Part shown: positions 1 to 7,004 of the stretch, piece after piece
How the letters are laid out: each line of letters opens with the position of its first letter
Position numbering within the stretch: the first letter of the stretch is position 1
Source: Candidatus Rokuibacteriota bacterium
GTDB taxonomy: Bacteria; Methylomirabilota; Methylomirabilia; Rokubacteriales; CSP1-6
Reading direction: 5' to 3'
DNA: 11,824 nucleotides
Assembly (NCBI GenBank): GCA_016201575.1
Contig: JACQCN010000097.1
Location: 1-11,824, forward strand
The notes under the pieces: generated by a model
Database searches by the model: none
Seen by the model: the letters and a program-made list of their open reading frames with translations, nothing else
Told to the model about the DNA's origin: nothing
Program-made: the position numbers and the translations under genes

Positions 1-812
1 CGGTCGACCTTCGTCGGGTCCTTGCCCGAGAAGGCGCCGCCGCCGTGGGGGCACGAGCCGCCGTAGGTGTCGACGATGATCTTGCGCCCGGTGAGCCCGG
101 TGTCGCCCATCGGCCCGCCCGTGACGAAGCGGCCGGTCGGGTTGATGTGGAACACGGCCTTCTTCCGGTCGAGGAGGTGGGCGGGGATCGTCGGCAGGAT
201 CACCTGTTCGATCACGTCGTCCCGGATCTTCGAGCTCTCGACGTCGGGGGAGTGCTGCGTGGAGATGACCACCGTCTCCACCGAGACCGGCTGGCCGTTG
301 ACGTAGCGGATCGACACCTGGCTCTTGCCGTCCGGCCGGAGGTAGTCGATCTGCCCGCTCTTGCGCACCTCGGACAGCTTGTGGGCGAGGCGGTGGGCGA
401 GCATGATCGGCAGCGGCATCAGCTCCTCGGTCTCGCGGCAGGCGTACCCGAACATCAGGCCCTGGTCGCCGGCGCCGAGGTTGTCGACGCCCATCGCGAT
501 GTCGGCCGACTGCTCGTCGATCGCGGTGACGACGCCGCAGGTCTCGTAATCGAACCCGTACTTCGCCCGCGTGTACCCGACCCCTTTGACGGTGTCCCGT
601 GCGATGCGCGGGATGTCGACGTAGCAGGACGTGGTGATCTCGCCCGCGACCACGACGAGGCCGGTGGTCAGCAGCGTCTCGCACGCCACCCGGCCCGTGG
701 GGTCCTGGGCGATGATCGCGTCCAGCACCGCGTCGGAGATCTGATCGGCCATCTTGTCGGGATGGCCCTCGGTCACCGACTCCGAGGTGAAGATGTACTC
801 GTCCCGGGTCAT
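1..812 (-). CDS. metK: S-adenosylmethionine synthetase (methionine adenosyltransferase), 3' part outside window
   Basis: This cytoplasmic enzyme makes S-adenosylmethionine from ATP and methionine. The visible 270 codons start at an ATG and run off the left edge, so roughly the last third of a usual ~390-residue protein is missing. Family signatures are clear: the N-terminal [12 protein letters not shown] stretch (residues 9-20, with the catalytic-type His17), [12 protein letters not shown] from residue 113, and the glycine-rich [14 protein letters not shown] near residue 255. The start is fixed by a strong Shine-Dalgarno (GGGAGGG) just upstream and by the conserved N-terminus. It lies 60 nt after the isomerase stop codon, so it could be read through from upstream or have its own promoter in that gap. 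I see no SAM riboswitch; the leader is too short for one. Confidence 0.97.
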   Translation of the reverse strand, partial: MTRDEYIFTSESVTEGHPDKMADQISDAVLDAIIAQDPTGRVACETLLTTGLVVVAGEITTSCYVDIPRIARDTVKGVGYTRAKYGFDYETCGVVTAIDEQSADIAMGVDNLGAGDQGLMFGYACRETEELMPLPIMLAHRLAHKLSEVRKSGQIDYLRPDGKSQVSIRYVNGQPVSVETVVISTQHSPDVESSKIRDDVIEQVILPTIPAHLLDRKKAVFHINPTGRFVTGGPMGDTGLTGRKIIVDTYGGSCPHGGGAFSGKDPTKVD

Positions 813-814
813 GT

Positions 815-824
815 TCCCTCCCCT
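815..824 (-). promoter_or_regulatory. Shine-Dalgarno of metK
   Basis: On the minus strand AGGGGAGGGAAC directly precedes the ATG at 812. It is a strong purine-rich ribosome binding site and decides the metK start. Most internal genes of the array have weaker sites, which fits metK being translated independently. Confidence 0.75.
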
Positions 825-831
825 GGGTAGG

Positions 832-844
832 ACGAAATTTTCGT
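832..844. promoter_or_regulatory. AT-rich 13-bp imperfect palindrome in the metK leader
   Basis: ACGAAATTTTCGT consists of 6-bp arms around one central base. It is an AT-rich island in otherwise very GC-rich sequence, 20-32 nt before the metK start codon. It could be an operator half-site or part of a promoter, or simply a chance sequence. There is no T-run making it a terminator. Confidence 0.25.
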
Positions 845-872
845 TCATGCTAACACGCCGGCGGAAGCGCTC

Positions 873-1949
873 TCAAGGACGAAGTCGGCGTTTGACCTCC
901 TCGAGCAGGGGGACCGCCCACGGATCGACGCCGCGGAGCAGCGCGAGGTAGTAGCTCGTCCACTGCCCGAGGTAGATCAGCGAGAGGAGGCGGGCCAGCC
1001 GCCCCTCGCCCCGCGACCAGACCTCGGCGAGGCCCCCCGCGACCGGCTCGACGAGCGCCCGGACCACCGCGAAGCGGCGGGCGACGTCGGGGTGCTCCCC
1101 GCGGTCGCGAAGGAAGATCGCCTGGAGCCGGTCGGCCTCGGGCGCGCGCCAGGCCTCGATCTCGTTGTGGTTCATCTCGGGCAAGGCGCCGGCGACGGCG
1201 AAGCGCTTGGCGTTCTCCTCGACGTCGGTCTTCCAGCGGTAGGCCACGCTCCCGGTGAGCTCGCCACCGTAGACGACGGGCACGCGGTCGCCGACCGCCA
1301 GCGCGAGCCGCTTGGCCTCGTTCTGCTCCACCGGCCGCGCGGGCGCGAGCTCGTCGGCGAGCGCGGCCACCGTCTCGAGCGCCTCGGCGACCTCCGCCTC
1401 GGGCACGGTGGGAAGGCCGGCGGACTCGAGGATCCCCAGCAGCGGGAAGAAGAGGGAGCCGAGCGCCATGCGCGGCATCAGCCCCGGGGGCAGGGTCACC
1501 ACGGGGGCGCCATGCCGCGCCGCCAGCGCGGCCAGCCGGCCGCCGCGAGTGACGGCCGCGGTGGCGGCGCCCGCCTTCACCGCCGCCTCGAACGCCGACA
1601 CCGCCTCCACGGTCTCGCCCGAGTACGAGGCGGCGATGACGAGCGCGCCGGGGCCCACCAGCGCCGGGAGCCCGTAGCCCCGATGAGTCAGCACGGGCAC
1701 GCTCAGCCGGTCGGCGAGGCAGGTCGCCAGGAGATCGCCGCTCGCCGCCGAGCCGCCCATCCCCGCGACGACGACCAGGCGCGGCAAGGCGAGCCGGACG
1801 GGCGGGGATGGATGGAGGCCGAGCCCCTCGCGGCACTGGTCCGGGAAGCGCCGCAGCACCTCGCGCGCGGCGTGGGGGTCGAGCCGCTCGATGGCGTCGA
1901 GGTCGTCGAGCGGCGGTCCGGCCGGAACGCGGACGCGGCCCTCACTCAC
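873..1949 (-). CDS. Bifunctional phosphoglucose/phosphomannose isomerase (SIS-domain family)
   Basis: It is predicted to interconvert glucose-6-phosphate or mannose-6-phosphate with fructose-6-phosphate in the cytoplasm. The 358-residue protein has the double SIS fold of the PGI/PMI family. It shows GMGGSAASGD at 63-72, the sugar-phosphate-binding SYSGET loop at 108-113, and the family's catalytic segment PEMNHNEIEAW in the C-terminal half, preceded by KTDVEENAKRFA. The length is normal for this archaeal/bacterial-type family (about 300-360), far shorter than classical Pgi. The GTG start at 1949 overlaps the end of rapZ by 8 nt, which implies translational coupling. The position after rapZ, where proteobacteria often have PTS-related genes, is notable. 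Sequence alone does not prove activity on both substrates. Confidence 0.9.
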   Translation of the reverse strand: MSEGRVRVPAGPPLDDLDAIERLDPHAAREVLRRFPDQCREGLGLHPSPPVRLALPRLVVVAGMGGSAASGDLLATCLADRLSVPVLTHRGYGLPALVGPGALVIAASYSGETVEAVSAFEAAVKAGAATAAVTRGGRLAALAARHGAPVVTLPPGLMPRMALGSLFFPLLGILESAGLPTVPEAEVAEALETVAALADELAPARPVEQNEAKRLALAVGDRVPVVYGGELTGSVAYRWKTDVEENAKRFAVAGALPEMNHNEIEAWRAPEADRLQAIFLRDRGEHPDVARRFAVVRALVEPVAGGLAEVWSRGEGRLARLLSLIYLGQWTSYYLALLRGVDPWAVPLLEEVKRRLRP

Positions 1950-2814
1950 GATCGAGGTCCCGGTGCACCACCATCGGCGGCAGGCTCTGGCTCTCCAGGA
2001 ACTGCCGGAGCGCTTCCACGAGCGCCACCGAGCGGTGGCGGCCCCCGGTGCAGCCCACGGCGATCGTGAGGTAGGCCTTCCCTTCCCGCCGGTAGAACGG
2101 CAGGAGGAACGTGAGCAGATCCTGCAGCCGCGTGAGGAACTGGCGGCTCTCGTCGTGCCGGAAGATGTACTCGCCCACGGCGGGGTCGCGCCCGTCGAGG
2201 GTCCGCAGGCCGTCGACGAAGTGCGGGTTGGGCAGGAACCGCGCGTCGAAGACGAGGTCCGCGTCGTAGGGGATGCCGTGCTTGTAGCCGAACGAGACGA
2301 GCGAGGTGGCGAGCCCCGGGCGCGTCTTCGGCGTGCCGTACAGCTCGATCAGCAGGTCCTTGAACTGGTGCACCGTCAGCGTCGACGTGTCGACGATCCG
2401 GTCGGCGATCTCCCGGAACTGGGCCAGCGCCTTTCGCTCGGCCCGGATCCCGTCCAGGATGTTCCCGTTCCCCGCCAGCGGGTGCTTGCGCCGCGACTCG
2501 TGGTAGCGCCGCACGAGCGCCTCCTCGCCCGCCTCCAGGAATAGCACCTCGACCCGGTGGTTGCGGCGGCGGAGCTCCTGCAGCGCCTCCAGCAGATGGG
2601 GGAGGTACTCGCCCTCACGCACGTCGATCCCGAGGGCCACGTTGCGGATGTCGCGCGTGGAGCGCGAGGTCAGCTCGGCGAAGGTCGGGATCAGCGTGGT
2701 GGGCAGGTTGTCGACGCAGAAGTAGCCGATGTCCTCGAAGCACTTGATGGCAAAGCTCTTGCCCGCTCCGCTGAGCCCGGTGATGATGACGAAGGACACC
2801 GTCGAGGAGGCCAC
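1942..2814 (-). CDS. rapZ: RapZ/YvcJ-family P-loop nucleotide-binding protein
   Basis: In E. coli RapZ is the adaptor that directs RNase E to the sRNA GlmZ and so tunes glucosamine-6-phosphate synthesis; in most other phyla the role is less defined. Both domains are present. The N-terminal P-loop GLSGAGKS (residues 13-20) is followed by the family stretch FEDIGYFCVDNLP. The C-terminal domain has VSFGYKHGIPYDADLVFDAR and the GCTGGRHRSV motif (254-263). With the GTG at 2814 the protein has 290 residues, and GAGAG lies about 8 nt upstream on the RNA sense. An in-frame GTG at 2799 would give 285 residues and a more typical N-terminus, so the start is uncertain by five codons. It follows rpoN by 32 nt, a common neighbourhood for this gene. 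Confidence 0.93.
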   Translation of the reverse strand: MASSTVSFVIITGLSGAGKSFAIKCFEDIGYFCVDNLPTTLIPTFAELTSRSTRDIRNVALGIDVREGEYLPHLLEALQELRRRNHRVEVLFLEAGEEALVRRYHESRRKHPLAGNGNILDGIRAERKALAQFREIADRIVDTSTLTVHQFKDLLIELYGTPKTRPGLATSLVSFGYKHGIPYDADLVFDARFLPNPHFVDGLRTLDGRDPAVGEYIFRHDESRQFLTRLQDLLTFLLPFYRREGKAYLTIAVGCTGGRHRSVALVEALRQFLESQSLPPMVVHRDLDRE

Positions 2815-2846
2815 GCCTCGGGCTCTCGCCGCCGCTCCCGGGCCGG

Positions 2847-4289
2847 TTACCGCTTGCGGGGCGCCAGCCGCCGCTGGTGCGACGGCAGGATCCCCAGCTC
2901 CTCGCGGTACTTGGCCACCGTGCGTCGGGCGATCGTCAGGCCCCGCCCCTTGAGGATCTGCGCCACTTCCTGGTCCGACAGCGGCTTGGCCTGGTCCTCG
3001 TTGGCGAGCAGGTCCTGGATCATCTTCTTGACCGAGACCGAGGAGACCATCTCGCCGTCGCCCGAGGCGATGCCGCTGTGGAAGAAGTACTTCAGCTCGA
3101 ACAGCCCCTGGGGCGTCTCCACGTACTTGTTGGTGGTCACCCGGCTGATCGTCGACTCGTGCATGCTGATGTCCTCGCCGACGTCGCGCAGCGCGAGGGG
3201 CCGCAGGTACGGGAGGCCCTTGTCGAGGAACTCGCGCTGGAACTTCACGATGGACTGGGTGACCTTGCGGAGGGTCCGCTGCCGCTGCTCGACGCTCTTG
3301 ATCAGCCACATGGCCGAGCGGAGCTTCTGCTCCACGTACTGGCGCGCCTCGTCGCCCGAGCTCCGGAGGAGCGAGCGGTAGAGCGAGTTGACCCGGAGCC
3401 GCGGGATGCCGTCCTCGTTGAGGATGACCGCGTAGTCCGCGCCCATCTTGATGACGGAGACGTCGGGCACGATGTAGCGGGAGTCGTTGCTGCCGAAGGG
3501 GCGCCCCGGCTTGGGCTCGAGCCCCATGATCTCCTCCACCGACTCCATGATGCGGTCGAGGGGGAGCTTGAGGATGCGGGCGATCTCCGGGTAGCGCCGG
3601 CGGCTCAGGTCCTCGAAGTGCTGCTCGACGATCTCCACGGAGACGGGATCCGGGTTGGGATCGCGCCGGAGCTGGATCAGCAGGCACTCCTGGACGCTCC
3701 GGGCGGCCACGCCGGGCGGGTCGAACTTCTCCTGGACGAGCGTCAGGACCTTCTCGACCTGGTCCACCGTGGTCTGGCACCGCTCCGCGATGTCGGCGAG
3801 CTCCGTCCGCAGGTAGCCGTCCTCGTCGAGGTTGCCGATGATCTCCTCGCCGATGCGGCGGACGGCCGGATCCTCGGTGGCGAAGCGGAGCTGCTCCTCC
3901 AGGTGGTCGCTCAGCGAGGAGGTCGTGCGGGCGATGTTCTCGAAGGGCAGCTCCTCGCGCTCCTCCTGGGCGACCAGCGAGCGCTCCTCGTGGTGGTCGA
4001 AGAGCACGGCGGTCAGGTCGAAGGGCAGCTCGTCGGTCTGCCGCTCCGCCGTGGTCTCCACCGGGGCCGGCTCCGGCGGCGGGGCCGCGGCTTCGGGCTC
4101 GGTCGCGCCCGCCGGGGTCTCCCCTTCGGCCGGCACTTCCTCGAGGAGCGGGTTCTCCAGCAGCTCCTTCTGCACCACTTCCTGCAGCTCCAGCGTCGAC
4201 AGCTGCAGGAGCTGGATCGCCTGCTGGAGGAGCGGGGTCATGACGACCCGCTGGCTCTGTCGTAACGAGAGACGCGCCTCCATCGCCAT
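2847..4289 (-). CDS. rpoN: RNA polymerase sigma-54 factor
   Basis: Sigma-54 recruits RNA polymerase to -24/-12 promoters that need AAA+ activators to open. The 480-residue protein has the standard layout. Region I at the N-terminus is glutamine/leucine rich (LSLRQSQRVVMTPLLQQAIQ from residue 6, then the ENPLLEE segment). Region II is acidic and proline/alanine rich (about 50-95). The core-binding domain and the helix-turn-helix region follow, ending in the RpoN box ARRTVAKYRE at 454-463, which reads the -24 element. The ATG at 4289 is supported by an AAGGA Shine-Dalgarno about 9 nt upstream; a second ATG two codons later is possible. An intrinsic terminator precedes it by 34 nt, so rpoN must be fed by read-through or by a promoter inside the short leader. 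Confidence 0.98.
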   Translation of the reverse strand: MAMEARLSLRQSQRVVMTPLLQQAIQLLQLSTLELQEVVQKELLENPLLEEVPAEGETPAGATEPEAAAPPPEPAPVETTAERQTDELPFDLTAVLFDHHEERSLVAQEEREELPFENIARTTSSLSDHLEEQLRFATEDPAVRRIGEEIIGNLDEDGYLRTELADIAERCQTTVDQVEKVLTLVQEKFDPPGVAARSVQECLLIQLRRDPNPDPVSVEIVEQHFEDLSRRRYPEIARILKLPLDRIMESVEEIMGLEPKPGRPFGSNDSRYIVPDVSVIKMGADYAVILNEDGIPRLRVNSLYRSLLRSSGDEARQYVEQKLRSAMWLIKSVEQRQRTLRKVTQSIVKFQREFLDKGLPYLRPLALRDVGEDISMHESTISRVTTNKYVETPQGLFELKYFFHSGIASGDGEMVSSVSVKKMIQDLLANEDQAKPLSDQEVAQILKGRGLTIARRTVAKYREELGILPSHQRRLAPRKR

Positions 4290-4323
4290 ACGTCGGGTTC
4301 CTTTGCGCTCTAGCCGGCCGCTG

Positions 4324-4348
4324 AAAAAGGCCCGATCAACTCGGGCCT
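4324..4348 (-). terminator. Rho-independent terminator between lptB and rpoN
   Basis: On the minus strand AGGCCCGA, loop GTTGA, TCGGGCCT form a perfect 8-bp stem followed directly by a run of T (TTTTTC). This is the clearest intrinsic terminator in the window. It would end the kds-lpt transcript before rpoN or reduce read-through into it. Its upstream arm is the edge of the first direct repeat unit. Confidence 0.8.
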
Positions 4349-4397
4349 CGCCTCGCGGCGGGCGTCCCGCCGACGCCGCTCAGCTCGAACGGCCACG
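4334..4397. repeat. Direct repeat unit 1 (64 nt) in the lptB-rpoN gap
   Basis: The unit starts GATCAACTCGGGCCTCGCCT and ends AGCTCGAACGGCCACG. It matches unit 2 at both ends (25 of 26 nt at the left, 20 of 22 at the right). The middle carries a 15-nt GC palindromic insert (GGGCGTCCCGCCGAC) where unit 2 has only TCC. It overlaps the terminator arm. Confidence 0.8.
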
Positions 4398-4515
4398 TAC
4401 GTCTCAGTCGTCGCGATCCACTCGGGCCTCGCCTCGCGGCTCCGCCGCTGAGCTCGAAAGGCCACGCCGCCTCGCATCTGGACCCTCTTGAGCGGCCTGC
4501 GCGGTTTTCCGGCAT
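4336..4515 (-). other. Possible 59-codon small ORF spanning both direct repeats
   Basis: An ATG at 4515, five nt after the lptB stop codon, opens a frame that ends in TGA at 4336-4338. The two DNA repeats are 81 nt apart and differ by 12 nt, both multiples of three. The frame therefore encodes WPFELSG...AARRGPS twice, the second copy ending at the stop. There is no convincing Shine-Dalgarno and the product is very Arg/Gly rich, as any frame in this DNA would be. I cannot identify it; it is more likely a by-product of the repeats than a gene. Confidence 0.15.
4415..4466. repeat. Direct repeat unit 2 (52 nt) in the lptB-rpoN gap
   Basis: The unit starts GATCCACTCGGGCCTCGCCT and ends AGCTCGAAAGGCCACG, in the same orientation as unit 1 and 81 nt from it. 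It can fold as a nested hairpin: outer GGCCT/AGGCC and inner GCGGC-TCC-GCCGC. The remaining sequence of the gap (4467-4519) shows nothing recognisable. Confidence 0.8.
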
Positions 4516-4519
4516 GGTC

Positions 4520-5242
<723 letters not shown>

Positions 5243-5243
5243 C

Positions 5244-5822
5244 TCAGTTCTTGCACTCGGGCTGGGCCTTGGCCGGGGCGCCCGCCGGCTTCTCTTCCTT
5301 CTGGTAGAAGATGGCCTTCACGCGCTCCTGCTTGCCGCCCTGGACCACGCTCCGCTCCTGGTTGAGGAAGATCGTGATCCGCTCCCCGGTGACCACGTTG
5401 TCGGACTGCCAGACGCGGGCGTTGCCGATCAGCTCGACGCGCTCCTCGCCGTCGTAGTACTCGGAGCGCTTGGCGGTGCCCGTGCGGCAATCGCGCGTGA
5501 TGATCCGGACGTTGCCGGTGGAGATGGTGCGGATCACGCGGTTGCCGGCCTCGTCGAGGTACACCTCCATGCGATCGGCGTACTGGACGGAGCCGTTCTG
5601 GCGGGCGACGACGTTCCCGGTGAAGATGACGAGGCTCTCCTTCTGGAAGCTCTCCATGTGGTCCGCGTCGACCGTCACCGGCTGGTTCTTGTCCTCCGCG
5701 GGCTTGGCGGCGGCCTTGGCCGCCGGCGCCGCCGGCTTGGCGGCCGGCGGCTGCTCGGCGAGCGCGGGGGCCGCGCCCGCCGCCAGCGCCGCCAGGAGGA
5801 AGGCCGGGATCGCGCGCGTCAC
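5244..5822 (-). CDS. lptA: LPS-assembly periplasmic protein LptA (OstA family)
   Basis: LptA forms the periplasmic bridge that carries LPS from LptC to the outer-membrane LptD/E. The 192-residue product begins with a good signal peptide ([22 protein letters not shown]), with cleavage expected after residue 22. An Ala/Pro/Lys-rich linker follows (about 23-50), then the OstA beta-jellyroll from about residue 50: [54 protein letters not shown]. The tail is Lys/Pro/Ala rich and has a Cys near the end. The GTG start overlaps the lptC stop as GTGA, supporting coupling. The family is divergent in sequence, so the call rests on the repeated GNV/GNA strand pattern plus the position between lptC and lptB. 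Confidence 0.92.
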   Translation of the reverse strand: MTRAIPAFLLAALAAGAAPALAEQPPAAKPAAPAAKAAAKPAEDKNQPVTVDADHMESFQKESLVIFTGNVVARQNGSVQYADRMEVYLDEAGNRVIRTISTGNVRIITRDCRTGTAKRSEYYDGEERVELIGNARVWQSDNVVTGERITIFLNQERSVVQGGKQERVKAIFYQKEEKPAGAPAKAQPECKN

Positions 5823-6376
5823 TGGGAGAGCCTCGGGAACTCGGTGAACTGCGCTCGCACCCGGCCCTTGACCTCGGCGGTCTGCTGCGTCATGTCCACC
5901 TCGAGTCCGGAGCCTTCGATCACGCTGCCAGCACGGGTGATCTTCACGGGGGCGTCGGTCCACAACCGCTTGGCCCCAGCCTGCCATCGAAGTACGGACG
6001 TCTCAAGCCGGAGGCCGTCGCTCGAGACCACGACCACGTTTTTCCGCAGCTCCAGGTCCTTGGTGGCCTGCCTCACGTCGCCCTCGTCGCCGCGCGCGCG
6101 CCAGGTCCGCTGGGGCTGCTGGATGTCCACCACGGGCTGGCGCAGGCCCGTGCGCCCTTCCCCTTCGAAGATCTCGGCCTGGTCGGCCACCAGCTTCCAG
6201 CGGACGTTGCCCGACTCCTCCTCGAGCTGCACTTCCTTGATCCGGTAGTCCGCCTTGGAGGTCACCGGCTCCGTCGGCTCCACCCGGTTGGCGCGGCTTC
6301 GCACAATCAGGGTGCCGGTCACGAGCACCACGAAGAGGCCAACGGCCGTCAGAATCCAGAGAGATATTCGTTGCAT
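5819..6376 (-). CDS. lptC: LPS export system protein LptC
   Basis: LptC is a bitopic inner-membrane protein that takes LPS from LptB2FG and passes it to LptA. The 185-residue product (ATG at 6376) has a short basic N-terminus, one transmembrane helix (ISLWILTAVGLFVVLVTGTL, about 4-23), and then a periplasmic beta-strand domain with the LptC-like segments VQLEEESGNVRWKLVADQAEIFEGEG and a late GSGLEVDMTQQTAEVKG. No good Shine-Dalgarno precedes the ATG; an in-frame GTG at 6412 would add 12 residues. The first 50 or so nt of the gene and its leader are unusually AT-rich for this window. The end overlaps lptA by 4 nt. Confidence 0.9.
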   Translation of the reverse strand: MQRISLWILTAVGLFVVLVTGTLIVRSRANRVEPTEPVTSKADYRIKEVQLEEESGNVRWKLVADQAEIFEGEGRTGLRQPVVDIQQPQRTWRARGDEGDVRQATKDLELRKNVVVVSSDGLRLETSVLRWQAGAKRLWTDAPVKITRAGSVIEGSGLEVDMTQQTAEVKGRVRAQFTEFPRLSQ

Positions 6377-6387
6377 AGCAGATTCGA

Positions 6388-6403
6388 TGCAATTTCGGTA
6401 CCA
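6388..6403 (-). promoter_or_regulatory. Candidate sigma-54 (-24/-12) promoter upstream of lptC
   Basis: The minus strand reads TGGTACCGAAATTGCA. Against the sigma-54 consensus TGGCACG-N4-TTGCW it has two mismatches, and it keeps the invariant GG and GC with the required 10 nt between them. It lies in the 66-nt kdsC-lptC gap. The predicted transcription start would fall around 6377, immediately before the lptC ATG, giving an essentially leaderless mRNA; that weakens the case or implies a different lptC start. Confidence 0.4.
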
Positions 6404-6442
6404 GACTATCACAACGGGCGGGTGGGCGGAAGCGAAATGAGG

Positions 6443-6961
6443 TCAGACGCCGGGCGGCGGCCACGCTCCCCGAGCTTTGAGGAGCCACTCGATCGCCTCG
6501 CGGACCGCTCCGGAACCTCCGGGAAGTCTCGAGATCCAGTGCGCGACCCGCCGCACCTCGCGGACGGCGTCGGCGGGAGCGAGCGCCAGCCCCACGCGCG
6601 TGAGGAGGGCGAGATCCTGCAGGTCGTCGCCCATGAAGGCGACGTCTCCCGGCACGATTCCCCGCCGGTTGCACAGGTCCGGAAGCAGGGCGACCTTGTC
6701 GCGAACCCCCTGGTGGACCTCCCGCACCCCCAGATCCTCGAGCCGCCGGGACACCGCGGTGGAGCTGCGGCCCGAGACGACCGCGACGTCGAGCCCCGCC
6801 GCGCGGGCGGCGACGATGGCGTGGCCGTCGCGCACGTAGAACACCTTGGTTTCCTCGCCGGCCGGGCCGTAGACCAGTCGGCCGTCGCTGAGCACGCCGT
6901 CGACGTCGAGGATCAGCAGCCGGATTCCCCGCGCGCGTCGCGCGGCCTCCCGAGTCCTCAT
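6443..6961 (-). CDS. kdsC: 3-deoxy-D-manno-octulosonate-8-phosphate phosphatase
   Basis: KdsC hydrolyses Kdo-8-phosphate to Kdo, the third step of Kdo synthesis, in the cytoplasm. It is a cap-less HAD phosphatase of 172 residues, the usual family size, active as a tetramer in known members. Motif I is LDVDGVLSDG with the nucleophile and acid/base Asp19 and Asp21. Motif II is VVSGRSS, followed by the family HQGVRDK lysine region. Motif IV is FMGDDLQDL, and the C-terminal GGSGAVRE loop is diagnostic of KdsC. The ATG at 6961 is the only start possible before an upstream in-frame stop. It follows kdsD by 43 nt; the Shine-Dalgarno is weak at normal spacing. Confidence 0.97.
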   Translation of the reverse strand: MRTREAARRARGIRLLILDVDGVLSDGRLVYGPAGEETKVFYVRDGHAIVAARAAGLDVAVVSGRSSTAVSRRLEDLGVREVHQGVRDKVALLPDLCNRRGIVPGDVAFMGDDLQDLALLTRVGLALAPADAVREVRRVAHWISRLPGGSGAVREAIEWLLKARGAWPPPGV

Positions 6962-6986
6962 TCGCCGTGAGCCGGACTACGCTCGC

Positions 6987-7000
6987 AGCCCCCCTCCGAG
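6987..7000 (-). repeat. 14-nt fragment of the GC-hairpin repeat between kdsD and kdsC
   Basis: The minus strand CTCGGAGGGGGGCT is identical to the first 14 nt of the inverted repeat copies at 7955 and 8264, in the same orientation as the copy inside kdsA. After that the sequence diverges. It may be a truncated remnant or a shared purine-rich chance match. Confidence 0.4.
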
Positions 7001-7004
7001 GAAG

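Noticed and set aside
770..849. ATG at 849 opening a minus-strand leader peptide (MNENFRPTQ...) before metK
   Set aside because: No Shine-Dalgarno, runs out of frame into metK, no Met-rich attenuation pattern and no terminator hairpin.
813..872. SAM or SAH riboswitch upstream of metK
   Set aside because: Only 60 nt available and no recognisable aptamer stems.
2815..2846. Remnant of hpf between rpoN and rapZ
   Set aside because: The gap is 32 nt and holds only GC-rich leader sequence; there is no space for a remnant.
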